Assembly: GCF_947503705.1 (NCBI RefSeq)
Contig: NZ_CANNES010000006.1
Span: 1-64,000 of the forward strand
Length of the DNA stretch: 64,000 nucleotides
Source of the DNA: an uncultured Tateyamaria sp.
GTDB taxonomy: Bacteria > Pseudomonadota > Alphaproteobacteria > Rhodobacterales > Rhodobacteraceae
Direction: 5' to 3'
The first letter of the stretch is position 1. The number at the start of each line of letters is the position of its first letter. This document shows positions 62,376-64,000 of the stretch, one piece after another. Both the position numbers and the translations under genes were made by a program. The notes beneath the pieces are model-generated. The model was given only the letters and a program-made list of their open reading frames with translations, did not search any database and had not been told where the DNA came from.

Positions 62376-63082
62376 GGCTTGGGGCCCTTCCAGTCGATTG
62401 GGCAAATCTCGGCGGATTTGCCGCCAAAGTCCCAAATGCGCCCATAGTCGCGCACACGCGACTTCACGCCACGGGCCGCGATGATATCGGGGCCCATCCA
62501 GTATTTCGAGTTGGTGATCATCACAGGGTGATCCGGGTTGCCCCCGTCAATCATCTCGATTTCGCCCTGGATCTTGCGTCCGATATAAAGCCCCCGCTTT
62601 TTGCCATCGCGCACGATCTCGACCTTTTCACGCTCTGCGCCCACAATGTCGCTGACCAGCATAGTGAACAGGCCTGTCGTGCCGCCCGCCGCGCCCGAGA
62701 AGATTTGCAAGATGCCGTTGTAGGCCTTTTGCGAGGCCCGCTCGTCCACATAGGCCGCAACGCGCCAACCGCCCTCGCCCATCCGCCCCGGGATGTCGAC
62801 CATGAGGCCCACGTTCAGGCCCGCAAGGCTTTCGCCCTCAAAGTGCCCTTCGTCGATGGCAATGGCCATCCAGGCGTGGCAGTGCCCTTCGGTGGGCGGG
62901 TGCGCGCCCAGGCTGACAACGCAGGGACAAAACACTTCGCACGAGCAATTCAGGAACAACTCGCCCTTGATCGCCCATTCCGTCGGCGACATCTGCCGTC
63001 GCCCCGATGTGCTGGGCATCCGGCTGTCGATCCGCTGGCTGATGGGCAATTTATCGGCGTCTGGGCGCTTTTTCACGGCCAT
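62372..63082 (-). CDS. DUF1326 domain-containing protein with CxC-x3-CxC motif
   Basis: A 236-residue soluble protein of the DUF1326 family, unknown function. Residues 46-54 read CSCEVFCPC, a four-cysteine motif suited to bind copper or another thiophilic metal. GHCHAWMAIAIDEGHFEG follows near residue 70. It lies downstream of a DUF2182 membrane protein, a pairing seen widely in proteobacteria. ATG 63082 has AGGAG seven bases upstream; ATG 63088, in an ATGA overlap with the DUF2182 stop, is also possible. Its stop overlaps the DinB start. Confidence 0.85.
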   Translation of the reverse strand: MAVKKRPDADKLPISQRIDSRMPSTSGRRQMSPTEWAIKGELFLNCSCEVFCPCVVSLGAHPPTEGHCHAWMAIAIDEGHFEGESLAGLNVGLMVDIPGRMGEGGWRVAAYVDERASQKAYNGILQIFSGAAGGTTGLFTMLVSDIVGAEREKVEIVRDGKKRGLYIGRKIQGEIEMIDGGNPDHPVMITNSKYWMGPDIIAARGVKSRVRDYGRIWDFGGKSAEICPIDWKGPKP

Positions 63083-63084
63083 AG

Positions 63085-63873
63085 TCATACTCCTCCGAAG
63101 TAGGGCCAGGCCAACACGGCCAGACCAGAGATGATCAGGATCACCCCCATGGGTTTTGTCACAACATGCCCGATCTGGGGCAATTTTTCGAGCACCATGA
63201 ACAAGGTCGCAAGCCCCATCCACGCCAGGTTCATCACGCCGCCCACAAAGCCAAGGGCCATGAAGCCCCAGCAGCACCCGACACAAAAAGCCCCAAGGCC
63301 CAGCCCCATGCGAAGCCCGCCCTGAAAACCGGTTCGCCAGTTGCCCAAGAAATAAGTCATCGGGCTGTGGCAGACGCCGTGGCACATCTCTTTGGTGCGG
63401 GTGAATTGGAAAGCGCCGACAACCAACAGCAAAATGCCTGCAAACAGGGACGTCTTTGGGATGCCCAGCATGTCGATCACGCCACCATAAAGCAGGGCCA
63501 ATTGGACACCTGCAATGAGAGCGGCAAAGGCGACCCAGACTACGAAATATCCCAGAATCACGCCAAGCCAGCCTGCGCGCGTACCATCGGCGCTGACCAT
63601 GAGATCCTCATAGCTCCGCAACGTGGGCACCATCGTGGGCAACATCATCGCCGCCATCATGATCGCCCACATCGAAAAGAGCGGCCCGAAATTGGCCATG
63701 GGCATATACATCGGCATACGCGGGTCCATTGCGGCCATGCGTGCCCCCATCTCGCCCGGGCGGCCCAGCAGGTCGAGGTCCATGTCCATGCTCATCGCAT
63801 ACATGACCCACCACGCCACCAGGATCAGGCCGAAAAAGGCCAGCCAAAGCGTGCTGCGGATGACGTGCGGCAT
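63085..63873 (-). CDS. DUF2182 integral membrane protein
   Basis: A 262-residue membrane protein with about six to seven hydrophobic segments. The region between the first two helices (about 30-75) is very rich in methionine (MSMDMD, MPMYMPMANF, MWAIMMAAMM). A cytosolic or membrane-border motif CHGVCHSPM near residue 165 and CVGCCWGFM near 195 add Cys and His. The family is annotated as a predicted metal-binding membrane protein of unknown function. ATG 63873 has GGGAGG upstream. It heads the operon that ends with dmdA-acuI. Confidence 0.87.
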   Translation of the reverse strand: MPHVIRSTLWLAFFGLILVAWWVMYAMSMDMDLDLLGRPGEMGARMAAMDPRMPMYMPMANFGPLFSMWAIMMAAMMLPTMVPTLRSYEDLMVSADGTRAGWLGVILGYFVVWVAFAALIAGVQLALLYGGVIDMLGIPKTSLFAGILLLVVGAFQFTRTKEMCHGVCHSPMTYFLGNWRTGFQGGLRMGLGLGAFCVGCCWGFMALGFVGGVMNLAWMGLATLFMVLEKLPQIGHVVTKPMGVILIISGLAVLAWPYFGGV

Positions 63874-63905
63874 GAGACCTCCCCGACTCAAGTGTTGCCA
63901 GATTA

Positions 63906-63918
63906 AATGTCAGACATT
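63906..63918. promoter_or_regulatory. GntR-type operator candidate 1
   Basis: AATGTC-A-GACATT is a perfect dyad with the GT-N3-AC core shared by FadR, PdhR and VanR-type (FCD) GntR regulators. It lies in the 59-base gap between the DUF2182 operon and the divergent regulator gene. Confidence 0.6.
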
Positions 63919-63922
63919 AATA

Positions 63923-63931
63923 TGTATGACA
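63923..63931. promoter_or_regulatory. GntR-type operator candidate 2
   Basis: TGTATGACA has the same GT-N3-AC core and its centre is 15 bases from that of the first dyad. It directly precedes the start of the GntR-like gene, suggesting autoregulation. Confidence 0.5.
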
Positions 63932-63932
63932 A

Positions 63933-64000
63933 ATGAAAATTGATCCTGACAGCACTGCAGATTTTTCGGCACAGATCGCCAAGGCGATCCGGGATGCTAT
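63933..64000 (+). CDS. GntR-family regulator, N-terminal fragment cut by the window edge
   Basis: Only the first 22 residues are visible, MKIDPDSTADFSAQIAKAIR and the next two. The pattern of a polar start followed by SAQIAKAIRDA matches the first helix of GntR-family DNA-binding domains. Together with two GT-N3-AC dyads immediately upstream it suggests an FCD-type GntR repressor. Roseobacters have a GntR-type regulator (DmdR) of dmdA-acuI, so this gene is a candidate for that role. No ribosome-binding site is obvious, and the rest lies outside the window. Confidence 0.55.
   Translation, partial: MKIDPDSTADFSAQIAKAIRDA

Noticed and set aside
1-64000. CRISPR arrays, tRNA or rRNA genes, insertion sequences, prophage genes
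   Set aside because: No regularly spaced repeats, cloverleaf-forming segments, rRNA core sequences, transposases or phage structural genes were recognised on either strand.

Overview
The window is chromosomal DNA of a marine alphaproteobacterium, most likely a Rhodobacteraceae member of the Roseobacter group. The evidence is a DMSP demethylase gene (dmdA) with its acrylyl-CoA reductase partner (acuI), a ChpT phosphotransferase, olsBA ornithine-lipid genes, an alphaproteobacterial phoR-pstSCAB-phoU-phoB locus, class II DAHP synthase, and GC-rich codon use. No tRNA, rRNA, CRISPR array, prophage or insertion sequence was recognised.

Layout. Positions 1-6.8 kb hold a chemotaxis locus: cheB-cheD on the + strand, converging on STAS-cheY-cheA-cheW-cheR-cheY-small protein on the - strand. 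The small last gene carries a DxxxQ motif and resembles CheT/CheZ-type CheY phosphatases in outline. Positions 6.9-9.3 kb hold a folate one-carbon operon (PF13769-type small protein, MetF-like reductase, methyl-THF:corrinoid methyltransferase). Positions 9.5-20 kb are mixed housekeeping genes (sulfotransferase, ppx, rlmE, a GATase1/AraC regulator, class II DAHP synthase, PAS protein, yicC, gmk, gamma-carbonic anhydrase-like protein, a PLP trans-sulfuration enzyme) plus a secreted-protein pseudogene with two in-frame stops. Positions 20.1-27.7 kb are the phosphate locus, with a perfect Pho box before pstS.

Positions 27.8-52 kb form a large block for CoA-thioester catabolism: acyl-CoA synthetase, SDRs, thioesterase II, acetoacetyl-CoA synthetase, esterase, enoyl-CoA hydratase, GST, a complete branched-chain-amino-acid-type ABC transporter with binding protein, a phosphotransferase, a nitronate monooxygenase, thiolase, two acyl-CoA dehydrogenases that look like a heteromeric pair, medium-chain reductases and a MaoC-like hydratase. 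The arrangement suggests uptake of an acid or amide-like substrate followed by activation and beta-oxidation; the substrate cannot be read from the sequence.

Positions 52-59.6 kb carry aroQ coupled to a LuxR-type regulator with an altered ligand pocket, a proline iminopeptidase, rpsB-tsf, olsBA, a DUF3553 protein, chpT and a HIT protein. Positions 59.7-64 kb carry a tightly coupled - strand operon DUF2182-DUF1326-DinB-dmdA-acuI, divergent from the truncated start of a probable GntR regulator. Two GT-N3-AC dyads in the shared 59-bp promoter region are candidate operators. Three copies of a modular REP-like repeat lie between operon genes (39.8, 44.6 and 60.7 kb).
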